Below, in pieces: positions 43,828 to 52,036 of a stretch of 64,000 nucleotides of DNA; within the stretch, counting starts at the first letter, position 1; every line of letters starts with the position of its first letter. The stretch covers positions 496,001-560,000 of the forward strand of contig NZ_JASJEX010000002.1 in assembly GCF_030067705.1 (NCBI RefSeq), read 5' to 3'. Position numbers and translations under genes: made by a program. Source of the DNA: Kribbibacterium absianum. Its GTDB lineage: Bacteria > Actinomycetota > Coriobacteriia > Coriobacteriales > Atopobiaceae. The notes beneath the pieces are model-generated. The model made no database searches. It was not told the origin of the DNA and worked only from the letters and a program-made list of their open reading frames with translations.

Positions 43828-44877
43828 ATGAAGGCCGCTCAAGTCCATGCCGCTAACGACATCCGCTACGAAGACGTCGAGAGGCCCGTCCCCAGCGCGC
43901 ACGAGGTGCTCGTCAAGGTCAAGTACACCGGCATCTGCGGCTCCGACGTCCCCCGCGTGCTCGACGGCGCCTGCCACAGCTTCCCGATCACCCTTGGTCA
44001 CGAGTTCTCGGGAACGGTCGCCGAGACGGGCCCGGGCGTCACGAACGTTCAGCCCGGCGACCGCGTTGCCGGCGTGCCGCTGGTCCCCTGCATGGAGTGC
44101 GATGACTGCCTCCGTGGCGACTACGCTCTCTGCAAGCACTACAGCTTCATTGGCTCGCGCCAGAATGGCAGCTTCGCTGAGTACGTGGTGGTTCCTGAGC
44201 GCAACGTGGTCCGTGTGGACGACTCGGTCTCCTTCGAGAAGGCCGCGTTCTTCGAGCCGGCGACCGTGGCCCTTCACGGTATCGAGCGCACGAACTTCCG
44301 CGGTGGGCACCCGGTCGCGATCCTCGGCGGTGGGACCATCGGCCTCTTCACGGCGCAGTGGGCGAAGGCCTTCGGCGCATCTGCGGTGGTCGTGTTCGAC
44401 ATCGTGCCGGAGCGCTTGGATCTGGCTCTCCGCCTGGGCGCCACGCACGTCGTGAACACCAGCGACGAGGACTACCTGGAGCGGGCCATGGCGCTCACCG
44501 GTGGCCGCGGCTATGACTACGTGTTCGAGACGGCCGGAGCGGGTCCCACGATGAAGATGGCCTCCGCTCTTGCTGCCAACGGTGGTGAGATCTGCTTCAT
44601 CGGCACGCCCAAACGCGAGCTGACCTTCTCGGTGGACGAGTGGGAGCGCATGAACCGCCGCGAGTTCACGATGACTGGCTCCTGGATGAGCTACTCGGCA
44701 CCGTTCCCGGGTCACGAGTGGCCGGCGAAGGCGGAGGCGTTTCGCACGGGCGCGCTGTCCTTTGACGATGACCTGATCTGGTCGGTGAGGGGGCTCTCCG
44801 AGGCAAGCGACGCGTTCGAGGACTTCGCGACGCCGGGCAAGGTCAAGGGCAAAGTGCTCCTGGACAGCGAGCGCTGA
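43828..44877 (+). CDS. gatD: zinc-dependent galactitol-1-phosphate 5-dehydrogenase
   Basis: 349 residues, medium-chain dehydrogenase. Catalytic zinc site in GICGSDVPR and GHEFSG, structural zinc cysteines in PCMECDDCLRGDYALC, NAD loop AILGGGTIGLFTAQ. GatD oxidises galactitol 1-phosphate to tagatose 6-phosphate, which fits its position after gatABC. ATG 43828 follows CGAGGAGG. A related polyol dehydrogenase role is the alternative. Confidence 0.9.
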   Translation: MKAAQVHAANDIRYEDVERPVPSAHEVLVKVKYTGICGSDVPRVLDGACHSFPITLGHEFSGTVAETGPGVTNVQPGDRVAGVPLVPCMECDDCLRGDYALCKHYSFIGSRQNGSFAEYVVVPERNVVRVDDSVSFEKAAFFEPATVALHGIERTNFRGGHPVAILGGGTIGLFTAQWAKAFGASAVVVFDIVPERLDLALRLGATHVVNTSDEDYLERAMALTGGRGYDYVFETAGAGPTMKMASALAANGGEICFIGTPKRELTFSVDEWERMNRREFTMTGSWMSYSAPFPGHEWPAKAEAFRTGALSFDDDLIWSVRGLSEASDAFEDFATPGKVKGKVLLDSER

Positions 44878-44879
44878 GC

Positions 44880-44902
44880 CCCCCTGGCATTCGTGCCGGG
44901 GT
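44880..44902 (+). terminator. hairpin after gatD
   Basis: CCCCTGGCA TTCG TGCCGGGG, a stable stem with one G-T wobble and a tetraloop, 3 bp after the gatD stop. No T-run, so termination is probable rather than certain. Confidence 0.55.
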
Positions 44903-44957
44903 CTCACGGCCTGACGGGTCGCGCCGCGATCCCGGGCTAAGCTAGGAACCCCCGTCC

Positions 44958-45020
44958 CGTTCTTCCTGTTGTTCCGCGCCCTCGCCTGCGCCCGGTGGGT
45001 CGCACCAGCAGGAAGAACGG
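44958..45020. repeat. facing family A pair
   Basis: Forward 44958-44978 and reverse 44999-45020 in the short leader of the PRD regulator. Confidence 0.85.
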
Positions 45021-45050
45021 GGCCCCGCCGCTCGGAGAGACGAGGCCGCC

Positions 45051-47123
45051 ATGAAGCGTCGCAGCTGGGACATCGCACGTCGGCTCGCTGCGGGCACGCC
45101 CCTCACCCTGGCTCAGCTCGCTCGCGAGAACGGCGTCAGCGAGCGCACCATCCGCAACGACCTCAAGGAGGTGGATCGGGAGCTCGGCCGTCTCGGTCTT
45201 GCTCCCGTCTCCTTCGACCACGGGCGCCTGGTCGCGCCCCCGGGCATTGTGGCCCTGCTCCCGACGCTCGATGGGATGGACGCACAGAGCTACCAATTGG
45301 CACCGGAGGAGCGCGTCGCCGCCGCGGCCGCGCTGCTCGTCTCCGCAACGTCGCCGGTCACGCTGGCCGAGCTCGCCGACCGTCTCGCCGTCAGTCGCAA
45401 CACCGTGATCAACGACCTCGACGCCATCAAGGCCTCCATCGCCGCAGTCGGGCTTGCTGTGGATTCGCTCCCCGGCAAGGGGCTGCTCGTCGTCGGGCTC
45501 GAGTCGCTGCGCCGCACGCTCCTGCTCGACATCGCGCTCGGGGCGCTGCAGCAGGGCGCGCCGCCGCTCGTCTCGTTGCTGCCCTTGGGCGGGGACCCGC
45601 GCATGCTCGCCACCATCGTTACCGAGCAGGAGGGCCCGCACGGCATCCGCCTGACGGACATTTCTTTTGACGAGGTGCTCACCTACCTGCGGGTCCTCGT
45701 CGGGCGCTTGGAGCGCGCCGCCTTCATCGAGGAGCAGCCTCCGGTGGACGGCGCCCCCTTTGCGATGGCGCAGGACGTGCTCCGCTACGTGGCCCAGAGC
45801 TGCCACGTGCCCTGCCCCGAGAGCGAGGTGCGCTTCCTGGCGTGGCTGCTGGCCGGCGCCCGTCGGCTCTCCGGCGACGAGCGGCGCACCGACGTGCCAC
45901 AGATCCAGCTCGTCACCCGCAAGCTGGTGGAGCGCGTGAGCGAGGAGCTGGGCGTCGATCTCAACGACGACTACGAGCTGTTCCAGAACCTCTCGAACCA
46001 CTTGGAGGCCGTGCTGCGCCCCGAGCCGGTGACCTACCCGGACACGGATCTGATCCGCGAGGTGCTGGCAGAGAACGACGAGGTCGTGGCCGCCGTCCGT
46101 AAGCGCGACGCCATCGTGCGGGCCTACGTGGGGCGCCCTCTGGACGAGCTGGAGGAGGGCTACATCGCTCTGCACCTCTGCGCCGCGCTCGAGCGGCGCC
46201 GCCTGCGCTCGGGCACCATGCGCGTGGCGCTCGCCTGCAACGCCGGGGTCGGGACGTCGCAGCTCCTGGCGGCCAAGTTGCGCCGCCACTTCAACTTCTC
46301 CATCGTCGACGAGCTGGGAGCCCATGAGGTGCGCCTCTTGGATCCGAGCGAGGTCTCGCTCGTCATTTCGACGGTGCCCCTCGAGGGCTGCCCGGTGCCG
46401 AGCGTTGTCGTGACGCCGCTTCTGACGGACGAGGACTTCGTGCGCATCGGCGCGGCCATCGACCGCCTGGAGCCGTCGAGCGTTCCCGGAGACGAGACCG
46501 CCCAGCGGCTGTGGCGGCGGTTGGAGCCGGTGGTGAGGAGGCACGTGGAGGCGCCGGACGAGCTCTTGGACGAGCTGCTCCGCGAGCTCCGGGGTTACTT
46601 CCGCGACGCCGAGCGGGGCACGGGCCCGCGCGGTGACTTCGGTGCGCTGTCGCCGTCGCTGCGCCAGCTGCTGCCAGCCTCTCGGATTCGGCTCGACGTG
46701 GCCGCCCGCGACTGGCGTGCGGCCGTGCGCACGGCGGCGGTGCCGCTCTTGGAGGAGGGCCTCATCGAGGGCCGCTACGTGGACGCAATCCTCAAGAACG
46801 TGGACGAGAACGGCCCCTACATCGTGCTGTCGCCGGGGTTCGCGCTGCCGCATGAGGGACTCGACCAGGGCACCGTGGAGGCCGGTCTCACGCTGGTGCG
46901 GCTGTCTGCACCGGTTGAGTTCGGCGCCGACGAGCTGGATCCGGTGCGCTATGTGTGCTGCCTCTCGGCCGTGGATCACTCGACGCACCTCAAGGCGCTG
47001 TTCTCGCTCGTGAACCTCATGAAGGACGAGCGTGCCCGGGCGGCGCTGGACGCGGCCGAGAAGCCCGAGGACGTAGTGGCCGTGCTGAAGGACTGGGAGG
47101 CTCGGGAGCCTGGCGGCGCGTGA
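45051..47123 (+). CDS. MtlR/BglG-type PRD transcriptional activator with EIIB and EIIA domains
   Basis: 690 residues. Two N-terminal helix-turn-helix units (LAQLARENGVSERTIRNDL and LAELADRLAVSRNTVINDL), two PRD domains in the middle, a GatB-like EIIB domain (VALACNAGVGTSQLLAAKL, with the phosphocysteine) at about 400-480 and a C-terminal EIIA domain (LPHEG). Such activators are switched by PTS phosphorylation so that an operon is expressed when its sugar is transported. Directly downstream of gatD, so it probably activates the gat genes. ATG 45051 follows GAGAGACGAGG. Confidence 0.9.
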   Translation: MKRRSWDIARRLAAGTPLTLAQLARENGVSERTIRNDLKEVDRELGRLGLAPVSFDHGRLVAPPGIVALLPTLDGMDAQSYQLAPEERVAAAAALLVSATSPVTLAELADRLAVSRNTVINDLDAIKASIAAVGLAVDSLPGKGLLVVGLESLRRTLLLDIALGALQQGAPPLVSLLPLGGDPRMLATIVTEQEGPHGIRLTDISFDEVLTYLRVLVGRLERAAFIEEQPPVDGAPFAMAQDVLRYVAQSCHVPCPESEVRFLAWLLAGARRLSGDERRTDVPQIQLVTRKLVERVSEELGVDLNDDYELFQNLSNHLEAVLRPEPVTYPDTDLIREVLAENDEVVAAVRKRDAIVRAYVGRPLDELEEGYIALHLCAALERRRLRSGTMRVALACNAGVGTSQLLAAKLRRHFNFSIVDELGAHEVRLLDPSEVSLVISTVPLEGCPVPSVVVTPLLTDEDFVRIGAAIDRLEPSSVPGDETAQRLWRRLEPVVRRHVEAPDELLDELLRELRGYFRDAERGTGPRGDFGALSPSLRQLLPASRIRLDVAARDWRAAVRTAAVPLLEEGLIEGRYVDAILKNVDENGPYIVLSPGFALPHEGLDQGTVEAGLTLVRLSAPVEFGADELDPVRYVCCLSAVDHSTHLKALFSLVNLMKDERARAALDAAEKPEDVVAVLKDWEAREPGGA

Positions 47124-47132
47124 GGTCGCGAC

Positions 47133-47207
47133 CGTTCTTCCTGTCGTTTCGCACGTCCCCGTTCTTCCTGCCAAAATGAGCGCGGTCCGTTCTTCCTGCT
47201 GTTTCGT
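47133..47207 (+). repeat. family A repeats, three forward copies
   Basis: 47133-47152, 47160-47180 and 47188-47207, head-to-tail between the activator and the lacR promoter. Confidence 0.85.
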
Positions 47208-47234
47208 GACGGCTCTGTGACGCTCTGCCCCTCC

Positions 47235-47270
47235 TTGCATTGTTCGAAGATGTGCGTTACTGTGCGAATA
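47235..47270 (+). promoter_or_regulatory. lacR-like promoter with decamer operators
   Basis: TTGCAT (47235-47240), 17-bp spacer, TACTGT (47258-47263). Three head-to-tail decamers starting TGTTCG, TGTGCG and TGTGCG (47241, 47251, 47261) cover it. Two matching decamers lie at the pfkB promoter. Confidence 0.7.
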
Positions 47271-47290
47271 GTCAAGAACGAGGAGGCGCG

Positions 47291-48055
47291 ATGCTCAAGA
47301 ATGAGCGCCAGGACGCAATCGTCACGCTGGTGGACGACCAGGGCGCCGTCACCGTTAAGGACGTGGCGCAGACGCTCGGGGTCTCCGAGATGACCATTCG
47401 TCGCGACCTGGAGGAGCTGGCCACGCAGGGCCGCGTGCTGCGCGTGCACGGCGGGGCCCGCAGCGTGGCGGGCGAGCGTGACCATCTGGTGCCGCGGGAG
47501 TTCACGCACTCCGAGAAGCACCTGCTGCACGAAGCGGCAAAGGCGCAGGTGGGCGCGCGCGCTGCGGAGCTCGTCGCGGCCGGGGACACCGTGTTCCTCG
47601 GCGCCGGCACCACCACGGAGCAGGTGGCGTTGTCGCTGCTCGACGTCCCATTGCGCGTGGTCACCAACAGCCTGTCGGTGTTCGATATTGTGCGCCAACG
47701 GCCAAACATCGACGTGTGCCTGATCGGGGGCACCTATCGGCCGTCGACAGACGCGTTCGTGGGCTCCATTGCCGAGCAGTCTGTCGCCACGCTCGGCGTG
47801 GACAAGGCGTTCATCGGGGCGAACGGCGTGTTGGCCGAGGGCGTGAGCACGTCCAACCCCGAGGAGGGCCGGTTCCAGGCGCTGGTGCTGGACTCGAGCG
47901 CCGAGCGGTACCTCGTGACGGACGCGAGCAAGCTGGGGCGCCGGGACTTCTTCACGTTCTACGAGCTGGGGTCGTTCGACGGCCTGGTGACGGATCCGAG
48001 CATCACCGAGGAGCAACGGGAGGAGCTGTCCGTCTCGACCCGGGTCCTCACCTGA
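47291..48055 (+). CDS. DeoR family repressor, LacR-like
   Basis: 254 residues. KDVAQTLGVSEMTIRRDLEEL is the recognition helix region, VHGGARSV the hinge, and FLGAGTTTEQVALSLLDV and LIGGTYRPSTDAFVGSIAEQ the sensor domain. It sits directly before lacA and lacB and its promoter shares operator repeats with pfkB, so it probably represses the tagatose 6-phosphate genes and itself, with a sugar phosphate as inducer. ATG 47291 follows GAGGAGGCGCG. Confidence 0.9.
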   Translation: MLKNERQDAIVTLVDDQGAVTVKDVAQTLGVSEMTIRRDLEELATQGRVLRVHGGARSVAGERDHLVPREFTHSEKHLLHEAAKAQVGARAAELVAAGDTVFLGAGTTTEQVALSLLDVPLRVVTNSLSVFDIVRQRPNIDVCLIGGTYRPSTDAFVGSIAEQSVATLGVDKAFIGANGVLAEGVSTSNPEEGRFQALVLDSSAERYLVTDASKLGRRDFFTFYELGSFDGLVTDPSITEEQREELSVSTRVLT

Positions 48056-48063
48056 TCAAAAAC

Positions 48064-48159
48064 CGTTCTACCTGCTCATGCGAGAGACCCTTCTCGTTTT
48101 TCCTGCCAAAGCGCCGCCGCAGGTAGATGGCCAAAAGTACGGAACAGCATGAAAAACGG
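48064..48159. repeat. family A cluster, three copies
   Basis: Forward 48064-48084 and 48095-48113, reverse 48139-48159 (CATGAAAAACGG), between lacR and lacA. Confidence 0.8.
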
Positions 48160-48192
48160 GAGCCAGTCGGGGCCCCGGGAAAGGGAGCATCC

Positions 48193-48621
48193 ATGCGCAT
48201 CATCATCGGCTCGGACGCGGGCGGCATGTCGCTCAAGGAGGTCGTGAAGGCCCACCTCGTCGAGTCCGGCCACAACGTCGTCGACCTCTCCGTCGAGCCG
48301 GCTGCGGACTTTGTGGACTCCGCCGTCGCGGTGGCCCAGGAGCTGCTCGCCGACCCGGACGCCCTCGGCTTCGCGTTCGACGAGTACGGCGCCGGCAGCT
48401 ACATGGCCGCCTGCAAGGTGAAGGGCATCGTGGCGTGCGAGTGCTCCGACGAGCGGAGCGCCTTCATGACGCGCCAGCACAACAACGCGCGCCTCATCAC
48501 GATGGGCGCGGGCGTGACCGGCCCTGTCATCGCGAAGGGCATCTGCGACCAGTTCCTGCAGGAGGCCTACGCCGGTGGCCGCCACCAGGTTCGTGTGGAC
48601 ATGCTCAACAAGATGGCCTAG
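48193..48621 (+). CDS. lacA: galactose-6-phosphate isomerase subunit LacA
   Basis: 142 residues. RpiB/LacA fold: MRIIIGSDAGGMSLKEVV at the start and FDEYGAGSYMAACKVKGIVA in the middle. With LacB it forms the isomerase that turns galactose 6-phosphate into tagatose 6-phosphate. ATG 48193 follows GAAAGGGAG. lacB follows 85 bp later with a family A pair between. Confidence 0.93.
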   Translation: MRIIIGSDAGGMSLKEVVKAHLVESGHNVVDLSVEPAADFVDSAVAVAQELLADPDALGFAFDEYGAGSYMAACKVKGIVACECSDERSAFMTRQHNNARLITMGAGVTGPVIAKGICDQFLQEAYAGGRHQVRVDMLNKMA

Positions 48622-48630
48622 CTGCGCTTT

Positions 48631-48681
48631 CATTTTTCCTGCTATTTCGAGGCCCTTCCTGTCGCCTTGGCAGGAAGAACG
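48631..48681. repeat. facing family A pair
   Basis: Forward copy 48631-48651 (CATTTTTCCTGCTATTTCGAG) and reverse copy 48661-48681 with only a 9-bp loop. Confidence 0.8.
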
Positions 48682-48706
48682 AGTCCTGATATAAGGAGCA
48701 CACTCT

Positions 48707-49225
48707 ATGAAGATCGCCATTGGCTGCGACCACATCGTCACCGACGAAAAGATGAAACTGGCAGACCACCTCAAGGCGCAAGGCTACGAGGTCATCGACT
48801 GTGGCACGTACGATCACGCACGCACCCATTACCCAATTTATGGCAAGCGCGTGGCCGAGGCCGTGACCTCCGGCGAGGCCGATGCCGGCGTTGTGATGTG
48901 CGGCACCGGCGTGGGTATCACGAACTCCGTCAACAAGGTGCCGGGCGCCCGCTGCTGCCTGGTGCGCGATATGGCGACGGCCGTCTACGCCCGCGAGAAC
49001 CTGGCCGCGAACGTCTGCGGCTTTGGCGGCAAGATCTGCGGCGAGTTCTTGCTGCACGACATCGTGGACGCGTTCCTTAACGCCGAGTATCAGTCCACGC
49101 CCGAGAACGACGCGATGGTCGCGAAGATCGACGCCGTGTGGCAGGGGGACGCCGAGGCGCAGGCGAGCCCGGACTTCTTCGACGAGTTCCTCGTCAAATG
49201 GGACGAGGGCTACTACCACGACTAG
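48707..49225 (+). CDS. lacB: galactose-6-phosphate isomerase subunit LacB
   Basis: 172 residues. [36 protein letters not shown], and [16 protein letters not shown] are LacB/RpiB motifs; the catalytic cysteine is in MCGTG. Length fits LacB. ATG 48707 follows TAAGGAGCAC. Together with LacA, the PfkB kinase and a class II aldolase it completes the tagatose pathway. Confidence 0.95.
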   Translation: MKIAIGCDHIVTDEKMKLADHLKAQGYEVIDCGTYDHARTHYPIYGKRVAEAVTSGEADAGVVMCGTGVGITNSVNKVPGARCCLVRDMATAVYARENLAANVCGFGGKICGEFLLHDIVDAFLNAEYQSTPENDAMVAKIDAVWQGDAEAQASPDFFDEFLVKWDEGYYHD

Positions 49226-49228
49226 CCC

Positions 49229-49266
49229 GGACGCTTGGGTCAAAGCCAGTTGTCCACGGTTGGACG
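49229..49266 (+). repeat. truncated family B unit
   Basis: One forward unit (TCAAAGCC subtype) starting 4 bp after the lacB stop, followed by the first bases of a second unit that is cut off at the start of the family C element. Confidence 0.75.
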
Positions 49267-49269
49267 CAC

Positions 49270-49350
49270 CCGTTCTGCCGGCCAAAACGAGCACAACGAG
49301 CAAGCCCCTGCCGGAAGGGGGCTTTGCTCGTTTTGGCATGAAGAACGGGA
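49270..49350. repeat. family C palindrome, copy 1
   Basis: About 80 bp. Outer stem CCGTTCTGCCGGCCAAAACG with GGCATGAAGAACGG, inner stem GAGCAAGCCCC with GGGGGCTTTGCTC. Ends 4 bp from the relE stop. Looks like a bidirectional terminator for lacB and relE, and its outer ends are family A-like. Confidence 0.8.
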
Positions 49351-49353
49351 ACC

Positions 49354-49662
49354 TTACAACACGAGCTTCGCGTAATCCTGGGATCCGTGGAACACGTGCG
49401 CGACAAAGATGCAGTCCGGTTTGATCGTGTACAGCACTACGTAGCGGCCCACCGTGAACGCGCGGTAACCGAGGGCCGCCAACTCCGGCAGGATGCTCAC
49501 ATCAAAGAGTTCGGGGAACGCGCAGACCTGCTCCATCGTCTCGTCAATGCCATCGGCAAGGTCGTCGAACACAGAGGGGCCGCCCGTCCGCTCATCGAGG
49601 TAGCTTTGAATCTGCTCCAGTTCGAGCGCCGCGCTGTCGGCCAGAACCCACGGCTTAGCCAT
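49354..49662 (-). CDS. RelE/ParE family toxin
   Basis: 102 residues. AALELEQIQSYLDERTGG, LFDVSILPELAALGYRAFTVGRYVVLYTI and the late VFHGSQDY are typical of the RelE/ParE fold (the F-x-VGRY-VLY strand). Its start overlaps the antitoxin stop by 8 nt. Probably an mRNA interferase or gyrase poison held in check by the Phd/YefM protein. Confidence 0.9.
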   Translation of the reverse strand: MAKPWVLADSAALELEQIQSYLDERTGGPSVFDDLADGIDETMEQVCAFPELFDVSILPELAALGYRAFTVGRYVVLYTIKPDCIFVAHVFHGSQDYAKLVL

Positions 49663-49921
49663 GACGGTTCTTCAGGCGCGCCAGGAGCGCCTTGCCGTTG
49701 ACCGTCGCTCCGCGCTCGTACTCGTCCTCGGCGAGCAACACGCGAGAGAGGAGCCGCGCCTTGGCCGCCTCCTGCAGCAGCGCATCGTAGTCCTCGGGTC
49801 GCATGGTGACCATGGCCTCACGCCCGTTGTTCGTGACGAACACGGGCCCGTCGCTGTGCTCAACCAGTTCCTGGAACTTTGCGGTGTCTTTCATCTCGCG
49901 CACGGGTGCCATGGTGGGCAT
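49655..49921 (-). CDS. Phd/YefM family antitoxin
   Basis: 88 residues from ATG 49921, which follows AAAGGAGGCCCC; the longer ORF is rejected. APVREMKDTAKFQELVEHSDGPVFVTNNGREAMVTM is the Phd/YefM DNA-binding domain; the C-terminal helix binds the toxin. The pair is bracketed by the two family C palindromes. Confidence 0.92.
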   Translation of the reverse strand: MPTMAPVREMKDTAKFQELVEHSDGPVFVTNNGREAMVTMRPEDYDALLQEAAKARLLSRVLLAEDEYERGATVNGKALLARLKNRHG

Positions 49922-49966
49922 GGGGGCCTCCTTTGGGTGTGGCCCCATTGTACCCCGTTGGGCTGC

Positions 49967-50047
49967 TCGTTCTGCCGGCCAAAACGAGCACAACGAGCAA
50001 AGCACCTGCCAGAAGGGGCTTTGCTCGTTTTGGCATGAAAAACGGGA
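49967..50047. repeat. family C palindrome, copy 2
   Basis: Same structure and orientation as copy 1 (CGTTCTGCCGGCCAAAACG to GGCATGAAAAACGG), 697 bp away. Ends 4 bp from the stop of the next minus-strand gene. Confidence 0.85.
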
Positions 50048-50051
50048 GCGG

Positions 50052-50654
50052 TCACTCGGTGCGTCGGCGCAGCGCCAGACCGCCCATGCCCGCTGCGGCG
50101 CCCGCCAGAACCAGCGGGGCAACGCTGACAGTGGGGTCGCTCGTGTCGGGCGTGGTCGAGGACGTCGTTGTCGCGCTGCTCGATGTGGACGCGAGCAGCG
50201 AGCTGAGTGACAGCGCGCTCGTGCCGGTCGTGCTCGTGTCCGCTGCCAGCGCCGAGCTCATCAGCAGCGACGAGAACAGGCCCGAGACGTCGCCCGAGAA
50301 CAGGCTCTTGAGCATGGCCTGGAACGCCTCGATGAACGCGCTGCTGCCGAAGCTGAGCGCGCTGCCGAGCAGGTTGTCGAGGGTCTTGAGGATGCCGGTC
50401 TCGATGATTTCACAGGTGATATCGGCCGTTGCGGGCTTCTCGGTGTCCGTGGTGTCGCCGCCGGTCTCGTCGTCGGCCGGCTCGTCGGTCTCCGTGTCGG
50501 AGCCTTGCGTGTCGTCGCCGGGGACCTCCTCGGCGGGCGTGTCGTCCGTGGCCTCGTTCGCCCACGCCGGAACCGGCGCAATGGCGAGCGCGGCGACCAC
50601 TGCCACGAGCAGCGCGAGCAGGCACCAACGGTGACGAGAAGACGGTGCGACCAT
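50052..50654 (-). CDS. secreted surface protein with divergent sorting tail
   Basis: 200 residues from ATG 50654 (GAAAGGACGCCC upstream; the longer ORF is repeat translation). Signal peptide CLLALLVAVVAALAIAPVPAWA, then an acidic Thr/Glu/Asp linker, a helical middle with one cysteine, a Ser/Thr-rich stretch, and the tail TPDTSDPTVSVAPLVLAG ending RRRTE. This has the layout of a sortase signal (compare MPETGDP in the broken protein at 59.4 kb) but with Ser for Gly. I do not recognise the family. Confidence 0.75.
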   Translation of the reverse strand: MVAPSSRHRWCLLALLVAVVAALAIAPVPAWANEATDDTPAEEVPGDDTQGSDTETDEPADDETGGDTTDTEKPATADITCEIIETGILKTLDNLLGSALSFGSSAFIEAFQAMLKSLFSGDVSGLFSSLLMSSALAADTSTTGTSALSLSSLLASTSSSATTTSSTTPDTSDPTVSVAPLVLAGAAAGMGGLALRRRTE

Positions 50655-50699
50655 GGGCGTCCTTTCGAGCACGTCTCTCCGGAGAATTCCCGGCAGTCC

Positions 50700-50935
50700 C
50701 TTTTTCATGCTAATGCGAGAGGCCTGAAACCGTCCGATAATTTCGACCCGGATCCTTCCGTTCTGCATGCTGTTTCGAGCACAGGCGCGTTGGCCTGGGG
50801 TCTCGCAGCAGCAGGAAGAACGGCGCCTCTCGCAACAGCAGGGAGAACGGCCCGCCTCTCGCAACAGCAGGAAGAACGGGCCTCCTCTCGCAATGGCATG
50901 TAGAACCGTTCCCTCTCGCAGCGGCAGGAAAAACG
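50700..50935. repeat. family A cluster, seven copies
   Basis: Forward 50700-50720 and 50759-50779, reverse 50802-50822, 50827-50850, 50856-50879, 50886-50907 and 50913-50935. This is the densest array in the window and fills the 286-bp gap. Confidence 0.85.
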
Positions 50936-50940
50936 ACCTG

Positions 50941-51705
50941 CTACTCAATCACCGGCGCGTACTGCTCCACGGCCGCCTTCGCCTCCGCCGAGAACCCCGA
51001 CCCCGCCACCACCGCGTCCACGTCCGCCAGGTCGTAGAAGCTGTAGAAGTCCCGGCGGTCGAACTTGCTCGGGTCCGCCAGCAGGTACCGCTGGCTCGCC
51101 TGGTCCAGCGCAATTCGTTGCACGTCGCCCGCCTCGGTCGTCGACGTGTACGCATGGCCGCCAGCAATCCCGTTCACCCCGATGAATGCCTTGCTCACGC
51201 CGAACCGCTCCATTGTCGCCTCGGCTACCGAACCCACCACGGCGCCCATGCGCCGCCGGAAGAACCCGCCCAGCAGGTAGAGGTCCACGTCCTCGCGCTG
51301 CTCCAGGAGACTCAGCACCGGCAGGCTGTTCGTGATCACGCGTAGGTGCACGGGCGGCAGCTGCGCGGCCATGGCCTCGACGGTGGTTCCCGTGCCGAGA
51401 AACAGCGTGTCGTTCGCCTCGACCAGCGTCGCCGCCAGCGCCCCGATGGCCTGCTTCTCTGCTACATGCAGGACGCTCTTCTCTCGCTGGCTGCGCTCAC
51501 GCTGCAGCACCGGGCTCTGCCGCGGCTTCAACGATTGAGCGCCGCCGCGCACGCGGGCCACGCGCCCTTCCTCTGCCAGGTCGTCCAGGTCACGCCGTGC
51601 GGTCATCTCCGAGACGCCCAACCGCTCCGCCGCCTCTTTAATGGAGAGGTTCTGCAGCTCGTCGGTGAGTTCGACCATCGCGTCCTGTCGCTCTGCCTTT
51701 AGCAT
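50941..51705 (-). CDS. DeoR family transcriptional regulator (AgaR-like position)
   Basis: 254 residues. KEAAERLGVSEMTARRDLDDL is the DNA-binding helix, VRGGAQSL the hinge, FLGTGTTVEAMAAQL and LLGGFFRRRMGAVVGSVAE the sensor. ATG 51705 follows AAGGAGGCCCC. It is divergent from the mannose-family PTS and sulfatase genes and is their likely repressor. Two AAACATTCC repeats lie in the shared promoter region. Confidence 0.9.
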   Translation of the reverse strand: MLKAERQDAMVELTDELQNLSIKEAAERLGVSEMTARRDLDDLAEEGRVARVRGGAQSLKPRQSPVLQRERSQREKSVLHVAEKQAIGALAATLVEANDTLFLGTGTTVEAMAAQLPPVHLRVITNSLPVLSLLEQREDVDLYLLGGFFRRRMGAVVGSVAEATMERFGVSKAFIGVNGIAGGHAYTSTTEAGDVQRIALDQASQRYLLADPSKFDRRDFYSFYDLADVDAVVAGSGFSAEAKAAVEQYAPVIE

Positions 51706-51742
51706 GGGGCCTCCTTGACGGTGGATGTGACTTCACCCTAAC

Positions 51743-51762
51743 AAACATTCCCAAAACATTCC
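51743..51762. promoter_or_regulatory. direct repeats in the deoR/PTS divergent gap
   Basis: AAACATTCC at 51743-51751 and 51754-51762, 11 bp apart, one helical turn. The rest of the 331-bp gap holds GGTACACT at 51976-51983 (possible PTS -10) and no repeat-family copies. Confidence 0.5.
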
Positions 51763-52036
51763 AAGATTAGCGAGCATGCTCTGGGAGCTTCTCGCAAAAT
51801 CTCACAATGAAGGGACAAGAGGGCAACGGCGGACCCGAGGCCGGCCGGTCGGCTTCCGCCAAGGGAATAACTCCGGATCATGGTGCCGTTAGGCTCCCTG
51901 TATCGACCGTTCGCCGAGCCCGGTCCGCCGACGTGGCCTCCTTTTTCTCCTCTCGCCTAATTGAAAGAAGTTGTTGGTACACTTCTCACAGAAAGTAACA
52001 AGACGTGACAAAGAGTCGCAATGAAGGGAGTCGGCC

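Noticed and set aside
49270-50047. Integron attC cassettes
   Set aside because: The palindromes lack the GTTRRRY core sites and no integrase is present; the terminator explanation is simpler.
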